A stretch of 64,000 nucleotides of DNA, taken from assembly GCF_044762665.1 (NCBI RefSeq), contig NZ_JBIWES010000012.1, forward strand, positions 62,001 to 126,000, read 5' to 3'. The notes beneath the pieces were generated by a model. That model searched no databases. It saw only the letters and a list, made by a program, of their open reading frames with translations, and was not told the origin of the DNA. A program made the position numbers and the translations under genes. Below, in pieces: positions 43,350 to 52,847 of the stretch (the stretch's first letter is position 1; each line of letters starts with the position of its first letter). The stretch comes from Peribacillus frigoritolerans_B. GTDB lineage: Bacteria; Bacillota; Bacilli; Bacillales; DSM-1321.

Positions 43350-43548
43350 ACACTCACCTTACTTGACAAGTATTTTTTTCCATTAACAATATAACATGGG
43401 CATTTAAAAAAATATCATTTTTTGAATATTTTAACTATCGACATATTTATACAAATAAAGGAGTGATTCGGAGTAAGCAGTGGAAAATTTTATCGGGAAT
43501 TGCAAAAAAAGCGATATTGTACCAACTTACTTTTAAATCGGCACAAAA

Positions 43549-43569
43549 ACCCTTGATAATTCAAGGGTT
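43549..43569 (-). terminator. Terminator of the MFS acid permease gene
   Basis: AACCCTTGA / TCAAGGGTT with a 3-base loop. On the minus strand the stem is followed by TTTTT (43544-43548), about 40 bases past the stop at 43611. Confidence 0.82.
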
Positions 43570-43610
43570 GGATGGTTAATTGAGGTGATGAAACTGATCT
43601 TACAAGGAAT

Positions 43611-44903
43611 TCATGCTTGTATCTTTTGTACAGGTATAGGTGATAAGCGCAGTTCTGCGGATTCTCTCTTAATGGAGAATAAATAAGCTGCCAAACCTAA
43701 GATGGCTGTAAAGATCAGCATGGCGATCGATGAACTGAAGTCCCCGCCAGACAAGTCACGAAGCCATCCCATGATATAGCTCGAAAAGCCGCCCATGATA
43801 TTCGTGAATCCAATTAGACCAGCGGCTCGTCCTGCCGTTTCAGGTGTTGAGTATTTTACCATGAGCATATTGCTTAGATGGAACACACCGCCTTGACATC
43901 CCATTGCCAGTCCCATACATAGTCCGGCCAAAATAGGATTGGGGATGAAGACAGCTACAGTCAAAAAGACAGCCGTCAATGAAAATAAAATCGTGGCCAT
44001 CAAACTTGGACGTCTGGTTTTGTCAGCCAGAAAACCGCATGCCAAGACAAATCCTAGAGCGAATAGCCAGGAAAGAGAAGTAATGCTCGACATTCCTTCC
44101 TTTTCGAATCCTTTTGCTTCAATGAGATATGTAGGAAGCCAAATGCTGATTCCGAAAAATAAGAAGGAGCATACGAGCATGCCGAACCAAACGATCCAGA
44201 AACGATAATCTTGGGCGAAACTCTTCTTGTTCTGGGAGGGGGCGGTTTCTTTCATTTCATCATCCGTTTGGCGAATGAAAGCCAATTCCTCCTTACTTAT
44301 ACGGGGGTGCTCTTCTGGTGTATTCCTCGTCATAAAGATGAACATCGGGATATTTATAAATAAGTTGAAAGCTGCAAGCATAAAGAAAGCTGCTTGCCAG
44401 TGGAGTAATGATATCACGAGCACCAAAACTACGGCTCCCATTGCCGGTCCTAAATAGTTTCCGGTAAGCCAAGATGCCTGGGCCCTACCCAATTCGCGTT
44501 TATTAAACCAGTTAGAAATGAGCTTTCCGGAAACCGGAATCATCATCCCTTCACCAAAACCAAGAATTATCCTGCTAATTAAAAATATTTCATATGAATT
44601 TGCCAGGCCTGAAGTGATCATCGTGAGTGTCCAAACGAATAAACCGGCGATGGCTGTTTTTCGGGCACCTAATTTATCAATGATGAAGCCCCAAAAAAGA
44701 TTTGAAATTCCATAAGCAATGGTGAATACAAAAGATAGAAGACCGATCTTCGCATTTTTGTCATCGCCTGTCATACCGAGTGCATGCAAGAATTCCGGAT
44801 CTGTTTGAATGATGGAAATGCCAACTTTATCAATTTGTCCGAAAAACCAAAAGAAAAAAATTGGAACGGCAATATACAACCATCTTTTTTGCCCATTTAA
44901 CAT
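43611..44903 (-). CDS. MFS transporter, anion:cation symporter family
   Basis: Twelve-helix MFS protein of 430 residues of the ACS family (FFFWFFGQIDKVGISI near the N-terminus, GFGEGMMIPVSGKLISNWF, RAQASWLTGNYLGPAMGA, WLPTYLIEAKGF after the central loop). This family imports organic and aromatic acids such as phthalate, hydroxyphenylacetate or glucarate. TAAGGAG precedes the ATG at 44903. It is divergent from the IclR-controlled catabolic genes, so it is the likely uptake system for their substrate. Confidence 0.85.
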   Translation of the reverse strand: MLNGQKRWLYIAVPIFFFWFFGQIDKVGISIIQTDPEFLHALGMTGDDKNAKIGLLSFVFTIAYGISNLFWGFIIDKLGARKTAIAGLFVWTLTMITSGLANSYEIFLISRIILGFGEGMMIPVSGKLISNWFNKRELGRAQASWLTGNYLGPAMGAVVLVLVISLLHWQAAFFMLAAFNLFINIPMFIFMTRNTPEEHPRISKEELAFIRQTDDEMKETAPSQNKKSFAQDYRFWIVWFGMLVCSFLFFGISIWLPTYLIEAKGFEKEGMSSITSLSWLFALGFVLACGFLADKTRRPSLMATILFSLTAVFLTVAVFIPNPILAGLCMGLAMGCQGGVFHLSNMLMVKYSTPETAGRAAGLIGFTNIMGGFSSYIMGWLRDLSGGDFSSSIAMLIFTAILGLAAYLFSIKRESAELRLSPIPVQKIQA

Positions 44904-45104
44904 AATACCATCTCCTTATCGCTTTTTAGCATTCCTTAAAACACTTACATTTGAGAATAAGTGTTTTACGGTTATCCCTGTAGAAAGGTACCAGTTTTGA
45001 TTTTTCCCGCCTTTCTTTATAATTTTGATAGATAAAAAAGGAACATTAGTGTTTTGTAAGGGAAACAAAGTTTTACTTTCTTAACGATAAATTAAAATAA
45101 TTTG

Positions 45105-45158
45105 ATTGTCAATTTAATATTTTGACAATTTTATATTTTTAGAATATAAGCGCTTTCA
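45105..45158. promoter_or_regulatory. Divergent promoters with palindrome and cre-like site
   Basis: ATTGTCAA (45105-45112) mirrors TTGACAAT (45122-45129). Rightwards: TTGACA (45122) - N17 - TATAAG (45145). Leftwards: TTGACA (complement of 45107-45112) - N17 - TATCGT, serving the MFS gene. TATAAGCGCTTTCA at 45145-45158 is a 13/14 match to cre and overlaps the rightward -10. Confidence 0.55.
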
Positions 45159-46080
45159 GTCCGAAACCGAACTTTGTTTCATCCTATTGAGTAGATGGAA
45201 CTCTATCAAGAAAGGACTTAAAATGGAAGTAAATCTAATTCTTTGTGTCCAAAAAACAAATTATTAACAAAATATTAAAAATTCTGACTTGTTGATATTG
45301 AATTTAAAATCAGGAAAATCTATAATTCATTTATATTGTTTTGTATATGAAATGCTTAATACGAAAAATTTCGTGATTTGGCAGAGAATCGATGTATTAA
45401 AATTATTTATTTGTTTTCACTTGAATGATTGGTTATATTTGGGTTATATAACAACGAGCTTTTCTAACGAAACGTCAATTAAGCTAGGCCTTCCAAATAG
45501 TTTTATATATGTAAATATGCTTTAATTGACACATGAACACTATTTATTTTATACATGAAGAGTAAAGGATTGTAAGGTAGAAATGGTAGCCAATTTGCAG
45601 TACTTACCGATTCTTTATCAGAATAGGGATGACGCCAGCTCGGCTTTTACTAGCCGTTTTCCGGAATTGGTGAAAGCGTTGATTTTATCTAATGTGACTC
45701 GTTGGGCAGCTGTTTTTAACATGAAAGAAAGTAAACGGAAACTTCTGAATTGATTACAATCCATCGAAATGTGATCGGGTGAACTTGCAAAGCGGAGCGC
45801 AGTGCGCTACTCGCGCAAAATGTTCCTGTCCAGTTAAGGAAGCGCAAGTGCCTACGTCAGGATATCGGCCATTTAAGTTATCAGCAGGATACAGGTGTGA
45901 TAAGGAAGCTTAAGAAAACAGGCAACCATTGAAGTATGCATCAAAAACATTCACCAAATGAACTAACAGAAAAAATGTACATATACTGCAAGTTCTTCTT
46001 TCTATTGATGAAGAAAGCTTTACTGAATGGGTTATAGTCACGAGAAAATGAGATTTATTCACAACGGGGGGAATACTCGA
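45159..46080. other. Long intergenic stretch before the IclR gene
   Basis: About 920 bases. Apart from the possible hydrolase remnant at 45583-45753 it has no convincing gene. The 78-codon frame at 45289-45525 lacks a ribosome site and has phage-like composition but no recognised family. A GC-richer patch at about 45775-45860 (GCGGAGCGCAGTGCGC) could be a decayed repeat. Confidence 0.35.
45583..45753 (+). pseudogene. Possible alpha/beta-hydrolase fragment
   Basis: A 56-codon frame whose middle reads FTSRFPELVKALILSNVTRW. This resembles the segment after the nucleophile elbow of alpha/beta hydrolases (RFPERVKALILSN). Nothing before or after completes the fold. Fragment status is likely, the family assignment tentative. 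Confidence 0.3.
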
Positions 46081-46896
46081 ATGGCAAGCGAAGAAAAAGA
46101 GAAAGAGAAATATAGTGCTAATTCATTGGTTAGAGGGTTGGAAATCATTAAGCTCTTTAATGAAGTACAGCCGAGTTTGTCTCTTTCAGAAATAGCAAAA
46201 CAACTCGGAGTAAGCAGAACAGTACCATATCGTTTATTATTCACATTACAAAATATTGGTTATTTGTCTCAGGATGAACATACCAAACGTTATAGTTTAA
46301 CTCCTAAAGTTCTTGAACTGGGATTCAGCTATTTGAATAGCTTGAAATTCCAGGAAATTGTACAACCTTATATGGAGAACTTGCGTGATGAAATCGGAGC
46401 CTCCTGCCATCTGTCCATTTTGGATGGACAGGAAGTTGTTTATGTTGGAAGTGCCCCTGTCAGAGGTGTATCAGCTGTCAATGTGAACATAGGTTTGCGG
46501 CTGCCGGCACATGCTTTGGCCAATGGAAAATTACTTTTGGCATATCAACCGAAAGAAATGCTAATGCAAATGTTCAAAATCTCAAACCTAACTCCTTATA
46601 CAGACAAAACACTCACTGCGCCTGGTGAATTTCAAAAACAGCTGGAATCGATTCGGCAAAATGGTTATTCGATGACAAGCGGGGAATTCCACCCTGGCAT
46701 CCGTTCCGTTGCCGCCCCGATTTTTGACAGGACTGGGAAAGTATTGGCTGCCTTGAATGTCGTGGCAACAGAGTCTGCTTACCAGGAGGATTTCATCGAT
46801 AAAATTGCCTTGCCGAAACTGTTGGAAGTTTCTCGGCAGTTATCCGTTTATATGGGATTTAGCGGGGTTAAGCCTTATCAACACGAAGATGTCTGA
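46081..46896 (+). CDS. IclR-family regulator of the aromatic-type cluster
   Basis: Regulator of 271 residues with a winged helix at about 15-75 (NSLVRGLEIIKLFNEVQPSL, LSEIAKQLGVSRTVPYRLL) and an IclR effector domain (ASCHLSILDGQEVVYVGSAP, LPAHALANGKLLLAY, PGIRSVAAPIFDRTGKVLAA). GGGGGG precedes ATG 46081; the frame opens earlier at 46027 without a site. IclR proteins often govern aromatic-acid catabolism from just such a place, between a permease and an enzyme cluster. Confidence 0.9.
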   Translation: MASEEKEKEKYSANSLVRGLEIIKLFNEVQPSLSLSEIAKQLGVSRTVPYRLLFTLQNIGYLSQDEHTKRYSLTPKVLELGFSYLNSLKFQEIVQPYMENLRDEIGASCHLSILDGQEVVYVGSAPVRGVSAVNVNIGLRLPAHALANGKLLLAYQPKEMLMQMFKISNLTPYTDKTLTAPGEFQKQLESIRQNGYSMTSGEFHPGIRSVAAPIFDRTGKVLAALNVVATESAYQEDFIDKIALPKLLEVSRQLSVYMGFSGVKPYQHEDV

Positions 46897-46935
46897 ATGA
46901 TGTAAAATCTATTAATAAATGAATAGCCTCTTTCG

Positions 46936-46974
46936 AAAGTGTGGGTTTCCATTAGGGAATCCACACTTTTTTTT
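46936..46974 (+). terminator. Terminator after the IclR gene
   Basis: AAGTGTGG-TTTCC with GGAA-TCCACACTT around ATTA, followed by T8. Confidence 0.88.
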
Positions 46975-47060
46975 GTTAAGAAAAGCGATTCGTTACAAGT
47001 TTATCCCAGAGTCGCTAGCTTTCGGACTATAAAAATAGTTTTAAATATTCTAAAAACTAA

Positions 47061-47089
47061 TTGACAATGAAGCGGTTTCATTTTAGACT
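47061..47089 (+). promoter_or_regulatory. Promoter of the aromatic-type operon with central palindrome
   Basis: TTGACA (47061-47066) - 17 bases - TAGACT (47084-47089). The spacer is filled by the palindrome AATGAAGCGGTTTCATT (47066-47082), which is a cre site short of one base, or an IclR-type operator. Either reading implies repression by occlusion. It lies about 80 bases before the cupin gene. Confidence 0.6.
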
Positions 47090-47167
47090 TAATTCATAGA
47101 CAAAACAATGTTTTGCTTATGAAACATAACGTGTTTTAGAAACAACAAATAAGGGAGGAATTTTAAA

Positions 47168-47701
47168 ATGACAAAAGAAGCTTTCTCAGTGAAGGATTTT
47201 GAAAAAAAATATGTTGCCCGATTGAAAGACCGTTCGCTTGATTGGGATGTCTTGAAGTTCCAAGAAGAAATCGATCCCGCCTACAGACGTGCACAGATGA
47301 GATATATCGGACGTGGTGCGACTGCCAATAACGATACGAATGTAATTGCAGGTGTACATTTCACTTTAAGTACGATGGTGCTTCCTCCGGGATGTATCGG
47401 TCCTTTGCACCTTCATGACGATGTTGAAGAAGTGTTTTTCATTCTTGAGGGTGAAGTCACGGCATTAATTCAAGAGGATAGCTACAGTGAAGTGCATGAA
47501 ATTAAATTAAGTGCGAGAGATTGCATCAGCAGCCCACCAGGAGTTTATCGGGGAATTAGGAATGACGGGGATGTGGAGGCGCGCATGCTCGTGATGCTAG
47601 GGGCAGTGAAACCTAACTTACCGACTTATCCTGAAGGCAGTGACCTCGAAGAACTTCGTAAACAACGCGCTAAAGAAAGAGAAGCCATTATTAAAGAGTG
47701 A
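47168..47701 (+). CDS. Cupin-domain protein
   Basis: Single cupin of 177 residues. The first cupin motif lies near 78-95 (GPLHLHDDVEEVFFILEGEV, with the HxH...E metal ligands) and the second near 125 (SPPGVYRGIRNDGDVEARML, with the usual His replaced by Arg). This suggests a sugar- or acid-binding dioxygenase-like or isomerase-like protein rather than a seed-storage type. AGGGAGG precedes ATG. It is first in the catabolic cluster, and its reaction is unknown. Confidence 0.83.
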   Translation: MTKEAFSVKDFEKKYVARLKDRSLDWDVLKFQEEIDPAYRRAQMRYIGRGATANNDTNVIAGVHFTLSTMVLPPGCIGPLHLHDDVEEVFFILEGEVTALIQEDSYSEVHEIKLSARDCISSPPGVYRGIRNDGDVEARMLVMLGAVKPNLPTYPEGSDLEELRKQRAKEREAIIKE

Positions 47702-47822
47702 TCATTTAGCCGAAAAGGGCACCTGCATTATGAGAATTAATGAGGCGCCCTTTTCGATTAATTGTTAAATATGGCCAATGCAAATTATCTAAGGGCAATC
47801 TAAATTATGGGAGGTATAAAAG

Positions 47823-48761
47823 ATGCTTGGGATTACTCATTTACGACATATAAGCATGATAACTCCGAATTTCGACGATCAAGCAGAGTTTTATGAAAAG
47901 GTTTGGGGACTGGATAGTGTGGATGTTCCTGAAGAGGAGAATACGGTTTATTTCCGCGGGGCTGGACCGGAACATCATATTTTAAGCCTCCACAAGGGAG
48001 AAAAACGTGGTTTGCATCATATAGCTTTTGGCATGGTCGACAAAAACGCGGTGGATCGTGCAGCAGGGATATTACAATCGAAGGGCGTTCGAATTATTGA
48101 ACCACCTGGATATTTGGATGAAGCAGGTGCCGGTTATGGCCTGCGGTTTATTGATCCGGAAAACCGCGTGATTGAGCTTTCGGCTTGGGTGGAAGTGCAA
48201 ACGTCTATTTGGAGCAAGAAAAATGTCGATCCGGTGAAATTGAATCATGTTGTAATGAACACGAAGAACTTAGATATGATCGTTGAGTTTTATACGGATG
48301 TACTTGGTTTTAAAGTTACTGATTGGAGTGAGCACCAAATGTCATTCCTCCGGTGCAACAGAAAGCATCACTCCATTGCCTTCAATCAAGATGAGCATGC
48401 GTCAGTCAATCATATCGCATACGAAGTCGATTCCGTGGATGAATTGATGCGAGGAATAAGCAATGTGCGAAAAGCGGGCTTGTCAGAACTTTGGGGACCT
48501 GGACGTCATGGGCCAGGAGACAATATTTTCTGTTATTTTCAAGACCCAGGCGGTTTTGTAATGGAGTATACATGCTATCTGGAAACGATCGAAGATGAAT
48601 CTGAGTGGAGAGCACGTGTATGGAAACGGGTTCCGCATTTAATGGATCAGTGGGGGATTGCAGGGCCGCCGAAACCTGAAGCCCGCAAAGCAATGGGAGG
48701 AGATCCTGATCCAGGCTGGGTTGATTCTCATATAGACGGTTCTGTCATGGCGGAAAAATGA
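47823..48761 (+). CDS. Extradiol-type ring-cleavage dioxygenase (two VOC domains)
   Basis: Protein of 312 residues made of two VOC modules. The second (LNHVVMNTKNLDMIVEFYTD) provides ligands His142, His197 (VNHIAYEV) and Glu248 (VMEYTCYLE), whose spacing of about 55 and 51 residues agrees with type I extradiol catechol dioxygenases (H-H-E facial triad). The first module is structural. It would open a catechol formed by the Rieske dioxygenase and dihydrodiol dehydrogenase encoded downstream. GGGAGG precedes ATG. Confidence 0.85.
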   Translation: MLGITHLRHISMITPNFDDQAEFYEKVWGLDSVDVPEEENTVYFRGAGPEHHILSLHKGEKRGLHHIAFGMVDKNAVDRAAGILQSKGVRIIEPPGYLDEAGAGYGLRFIDPENRVIELSAWVEVQTSIWSKKNVDPVKLNHVVMNTKNLDMIVEFYTDVLGFKVTDWSEHQMSFLRCNRKHHSIAFNQDEHASVNHIAYEVDSVDELMRGISNVRKAGLSELWGPGRHGPGDNIFCYFQDPGGFVMEYTCYLETIEDESEWRARVWKRVPHLMDQWGIAGPPKPEARKAMGGDPDPGWVDSHIDGSVMAEK

Positions 48762-48862
48762 GGAGGATTTCGATTTCCTCCCATGATTCCAGCGCGTAGT
48801 TAGCTTCTTGTAGATTAAAGGACAGCGTTTGAGGAAAATGGCTTTGAAAAGGAGTGAAGAAA

Positions 48863-49654
48863 GTGGATTTAGGACTGCAAGGAAAAGTGGCTGTCATTAT
48901 GGGCGGCACGTCGGGCGTGGGATTAAAAACAGCAGAAATGTTTTTAGCTGAAGGAGCGAAAGTGGCTATTTGCGGCAGAAGCGCTAAGCGTATGGAAAGT
49001 GCACAAAGTCAATTGCTCTCATTTGGTGAAAAGGCAGATATTTTTGCATCAACATGTGATGTCACTTCAAAATCGGATGTGGATTCTTTCATTAATGGTA
49101 CCGCTGAGAGGTTTGGGGGAATCGATATATTGGTGAATGCAGCCGGTCAAAGCGTGATGGGTCACTTTTTTGACATAACGGATGAGCAGTGGGAAGAACA
49201 GATTCAGTTAAAGTTCTTTGCCATCATATATGCCGTTCGTGCTTCACATCCTCATTTAGTGAAAAGGGGAGGAGGGCGGATTATTAATATTAATGCAACG
49301 CTTGCTAAAGAACCTGAACGTCATATGGTAGCGACTGCAGCAGCAAGGGCTGGCCTCCTTAATTTAAGCAAAACTTTGTCCCAGGAATTGGCCTTTGACA
49401 ATATATTGGTGAATTCAGTGAGTCTTGGATTGATCCGGACCGATCAATGGGAGCGAAGAAGATTGAAAAATGCGCCTGATATGGACCCTGAAGAGTATTA
49501 CGGAGACCTAGCGAAAAAACGGAATATTCCTCTTGGCCGCGTAGGGGAAGCGGAAGAAGTGGCCAGTGTCATTGTTTTCCTTGCTTCAGACAAAGCAAGT
49601 TATGTGGCAGGTTCGACGATTGAGACGGCAGGAGCGATTGGAAAGGCCCTATAA
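48863..49654 (+). CDS. SDR-fold protein without canonical Ser-Tyr-Lys
   Basis: Short-chain dehydrogenase-fold protein of 263 residues. The nucleotide motif GGTSGVG is intact at 13-19, NAAG follows at about 90, but at the catalytic position (about 152-163) it reads HMVATAAARAGLLNLS: no YxxxK; Thr/Ala and Arg stand in its place. The usual serine segment reads IININATLA. It may be a binding protein, a hydratase/decarboxylase-like SDR or an enzyme with a changed mechanism. GTG 48863 follows AAAAGGAG at 9 bases; the 48854 GTG lies within that site. Confidence 0.8.
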   Translation: MDLGLQGKVAVIMGGTSGVGLKTAEMFLAEGAKVAICGRSAKRMESAQSQLLSFGEKADIFASTCDVTSKSDVDSFINGTAERFGGIDILVNAAGQSVMGHFFDITDEQWEEQIQLKFFAIIYAVRASHPHLVKRGGGRIININATLAKEPERHMVATAAARAGLLNLSKTLSQELAFDNILVNSVSLGLIRTDQWERRRLKNAPDMDPEEYYGDLAKKRNIPLGRVGEAEEVASVIVFLASDKASYVAGSTIETAGAIGKAL

Positions 49655-49684
49655 ATATATTACTAAAAAAGGTAGGATAACGCG

Positions 49685-51373
49685 ATGAAAATACAAGAAG
49701 AAATAGAGTTTACGACCGCCGATTCCATCGTAAAGGAGCTTGTTCGAGCAGGAGTGGAAGCTGCTTTCGGGATTGTCAGCATTCACAATATGCCAATCTA
49801 TGATGCAATTCTTAGAGAAGGGAGCATCAAACTCATTTGTTCACGTGGTGAGAGCGGTGCCGTAAATATGGCTGATGGATATGCACGCGCCACCGGGAAA
49901 TTGGGTGTAGTGATTACCAGTACTGGCACAGGGGCAGGAAATGCTGCTGGTTCACTAGTGGAAGCTTGGGCAGCTGGTGTCCCCCTTCTTCATCTTACCG
50001 GTGAAGTGGCTTCTTCTTATCTTGGTACAGGCAAAGGATACATACATGAGTGTAAAGACCAGCTTTCAATGATGAGCGGAGCTTGTAAAAATGCAGTAAG
50101 GCTTAGAAACCCTGACCAAACCGCAGCAGTGGTAAGGAAGGCAATCCAAGAAGCTTTAACTGCACCAACGGGTCCGGTTACATTGGAAATTCCCATTGAC
50201 TATCAATCGGCGATCATAGAAGATCTTTCACTCGAAGGGCTGCGAACTTCAACCTCTGAAACAAATTCAATGCCATTTATTCCTGAACAAGCCGTACAAA
50301 AAATGGTAGGCGCACGCCGTCCTGTAATATGGGCCGGTGGTGGAGTCATCAGTGCCAATGCTTCGCAAGAGCTGCAAAAATTAGCGGAAATCCTTGGTGC
50401 AGCGGTTATAACCAGTCAGTCAGGAAAAGGTTCGATTCCAGAAAACCACGAACAATGCATAGGGCATTTTGCGGCATATGAAACAACAAAAGAGTTTTTA
50501 AGAAATGCAGATTTATTGATTAGCGTAGGTGTAAGGTTTAGGGGGAATGAAACATCAAACTGGAAAGTGCCGGTGCCGCAAGAACATATAGCGATCGATG
50601 CGGATTGGCAGGCCATTAACCGGAATTATAAAGCCACGTTAGGTTTGGTGGGTGATGCAAAGGATATGCTGGGTGCCATCATTCAAAAGATTGAAGAACA
50701 TTCAGTTCAAGCGGAGCCTTCTTATTTACAAGAAGTTCTTTCGCTTAGAAATGAAGTGCGCGCTCAACTCAGGGAAACGCTTGGACCGTATGAGCAATTT
50801 GTAGATGGCATGAGGGAGATATTACCAGACGATACCATTCTAGTCCGTGATGTAACCGTACAGGCAAACGTTTGGGGCAGCCGTTTATTTGAAATCTATG
50901 AACCGAGAACATCGATTCATGCATCAGGTGGTGGAATTGGTCAAGGTCTTCCAACAGCAATCGGTGCCCAAATGGGGTGTCAAGATAAAACCGTCGTTCT
51001 TATGGCTGGAGATGGTGGTTTTATGGTGAACGTCGGGGAAATGGTTACGGCAGCCGAAGAAAACTTACCAGTTATCATCGTATTGTTCGATGACTCAGGC
51101 TATGGGGTTCTTCGCAATATTCAAACAGCCGCATATGGTCGGCAGGTAGCTGTGGATTTATTAAGTCCTGATTTTGTGAAACTGGCTGAGTCCATGCATT
51201 TCGATGCAGTGCGTATTGGTTCTGGAGATGAATTCATATCCGAACTGAAAAAGGCTAAGGAAAGACGTAAACCTTCCATGATCGTTGTTGATATGGAAGC
51301 TGTGGGGCCAATGGCCAAACCATTTGGCGGACCGCCAGGAGCTGCGGAAGCATTCAAGCCAAAAAAACTATAA
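49685..51373 (+). CDS. Thiamine diphosphate-dependent enzyme (acetolactate synthase/benzoylformate decarboxylase fold)
   Basis: Three-domain ThDP enzyme of 562 residues. N-terminal Pyr domain with the cofactor-activating glutamate in ICSRGESGAVNMADGYARAT near 50, a middle TPP domain (PVIWAGGGVISANASQEL), and a C-terminal PP domain with the metal motif MAGDGGFMVNVGEM near 441 followed by FDDSGYG. Without a small regulatory subunit nearby it is unlikely to be the biosynthetic synthase. In this cluster it may decarboxylate or cleave a 2-keto acid arising from ring fission, giving an aldehyde for the next enzyme. Confidence 0.85.
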   Translation: MKIQEEIEFTTADSIVKELVRAGVEAAFGIVSIHNMPIYDAILREGSIKLICSRGESGAVNMADGYARATGKLGVVITSTGTGAGNAAGSLVEAWAAGVPLLHLTGEVASSYLGTGKGYIHECKDQLSMMSGACKNAVRLRNPDQTAAVVRKAIQEALTAPTGPVTLEIPIDYQSAIIEDLSLEGLRTSTSETNSMPFIPEQAVQKMVGARRPVIWAGGGVISANASQELQKLAEILGAAVITSQSGKGSIPENHEQCIGHFAAYETTKEFLRNADLLISVGVRFRGNETSNWKVPVPQEHIAIDADWQAINRNYKATLGLVGDAKDMLGAIIQKIEEHSVQAEPSYLQEVLSLRNEVRAQLRETLGPYEQFVDGMREILPDDTILVRDVTVQANVWGSRLFEIYEPRTSIHASGGGIGQGLPTAIGAQMGCQDKTVVLMAGDGGFMVNVGEMVTAAEENLPVIIVLFDDSGYGVLRNIQTAAYGRQVAVDLLSPDFVKLAESMHFDAVRIGSGDEFISELKKAKERRKPSMIVVDMEAVGPMAKPFGGPPGAAEAFKPKKL

Positions 51374-51385
51374 GGAGGATTGAGA

Positions 51386-52831
51386 ATGATTTCGACATAC
51401 CCATTTGTTTCAGGAAAATATCTAGTTAATGGAGAATGGATAGAATTACCGGAAAAAGTCGATGTGGTAAATCCGGCAAATACATTGGAAGTAGTTGGCC
51501 AGGTGGCAAAATGCTCTGAAGAAATCGTGAATGACGCGATTGAAGCTGCAGAAAATGCTTTTGAAACGTGGTCTCGCTCTGATATCGGGGAACGGGCTAA
51601 CCGGATGAAAACTGCGGCTGAAGAACTTTCAAAAGTTATCGAGGAAAATGTTACAGTGTTTGTACGTGAAAATGGCAAAACACTTGTTGAAGCTAAAAAG
51701 GATTTACTGCGCTGTGTTGAAGTCATGAAGGGCTGTGCAGCAGAGTTACTTGATTGGTGGAAGCCTGAAGTCCTCCCAGGAAAACAAAAAGTCCAAATCC
51801 GAAGAAGGGCAAGAGGTGTCACGGCAATAATCACACCGTGGAATTCTCCGATGATATTAACCTTTAAAAGGGTCATACCTGCTGTTTTGGCAGGCAACGC
51901 CGTTGTCTTAAAACCTGCAACGAATTGCCCTTTAACGATCATGACCTGTTTAAAAGTAGTTGCTGAACATTTTCCTCCAGGAGTCATCAATATAGTCTCA
52001 GGATCTGGAAAAGCAATCGGCGACACACTATGTTCCGATTCACGCGTACGGACATTGGCGTTTGTCGGAAGTACGGAAACCGGGAAAGCTATCATGCAGA
52101 AATCAGCTGGAAATCTGCAAAAAGTATATATGGAACTTGGCGGCAATGATCCTGCCATCATTTTGGAAGATGCCAATATGGATGAAGCGGCTATCAAACG
52201 TTTGAGGATGGGGATTTTACGAGCAGCGGGTCAGGTCTGTTCCGCTGTAAAAAGAGTGTACGTCCAAGAATCACGATATGATGAAGTTGTGGAGAAGCTG
52301 ATCAAAGAGTTTAGCCGGATGGTAATCGGTGATGGCATTCAGCCTGATGTAACCATGGGTCCCTTGAATAATAAAGCACAATATGACTTTGTGAATGGCT
52401 TGATCGAACGTACCGCTAAGTCAGGAGGAAAAATAATCACAACCGGCATCCAGCTGAATCCGGAAACTTGGGATAAAGGTTATTATATGCTTCCTTCCAT
52501 TATTACTGGCGTCGATCAGCAAAGTGAATTGGTTCAGGTGGAACAATTCGGGCCCATCATTCCAATTTTACCTTTCCATGATATTGATGAAGCTGTAAAA
52601 TTAGCGAATGATAGTGAGTTTGCGCTGCGTGCATCTGTTTGGACCGAGAATGAAGATATCGCTGTCGAAATGGCAGATCGCCTTGAAGCTGGTGCGGTTT
52701 TCCATAATAATCATACCGTTTTCAGCGACTTGGCCCTGGATTTCCCTGGCTTAAAAGAAAGCGGTGTTTCGCGGGAAACAAGACATTGCGGGTTGGAATT
52801 CTTTGCGGACTCATACGGGTTTGCTGATTGA
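51386..52831 (+). CDS. Aldehyde dehydrogenase (NAD(P)-dependent)
   Basis: ALDH-superfamily enzyme of 481 residues. It shows IITPWNSPMILTFKRVIPA, KPATNCPLT, FVGSTETGKAI, the general-base glutamate in MELGGNDPAI near 251 and the catalytic cysteine in GQVCSAVKRV near 285. This is the profile of semialdehyde dehydrogenases used in meta-cleavage and related pathways. ATG 51386 follows AAGGAGG at 7 bases. Its place after the ThDP enzyme suggests oxidation of the aldehyde released there. Confidence 0.92.
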   Translation: MISTYPFVSGKYLVNGEWIELPEKVDVVNPANTLEVVGQVAKCSEEIVNDAIEAAENAFETWSRSDIGERANRMKTAAEELSKVIEENVTVFVRENGKTLVEAKKDLLRCVEVMKGCAAELLDWWKPEVLPGKQKVQIRRRARGVTAIITPWNSPMILTFKRVIPAVLAGNAVVLKPATNCPLTIMTCLKVVAEHFPPGVINIVSGSGKAIGDTLCSDSRVRTLAFVGSTETGKAIMQKSAGNLQKVYMELGGNDPAIILEDANMDEAAIKRLRMGILRAAGQVCSAVKRVYVQESRYDEVVEKLIKEFSRMVIGDGIQPDVTMGPLNNKAQYDFVNGLIERTAKSGGKIITTGIQLNPETWDKGYYMLPSIITGVDQQSELVQVEQFGPIIPILPFHDIDEAVKLANDSEFALRASVWTENEDIAVEMADRLEAGAVFHNNHTVFSDLALDFPGLKESGVSRETRHCGLEFFADSYGFAD

Positions 52832-52847
52832 GGAAGGATGAAACTAC

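Noticed and set aside
45289..45525. 78-codon plus-strand frame in the long gap
   Set aside because: No ribosome site; hydrophobic AT-rich composition expected of a chance frame.
45775..45860. GC-rich patch suspected to be another copy of the 30613 repeat
   Set aside because: Short blocks such as GCGCAAGTGCC agree, but the diagnostic core and the GTTGATT/AATCAAC ends are absent.
51121..52197. 358-codon minus-strand frame
   Set aside because: Shadow of the ThDP enzyme and aldehyde dehydrogenase genes, which have clear motifs on the plus strand.
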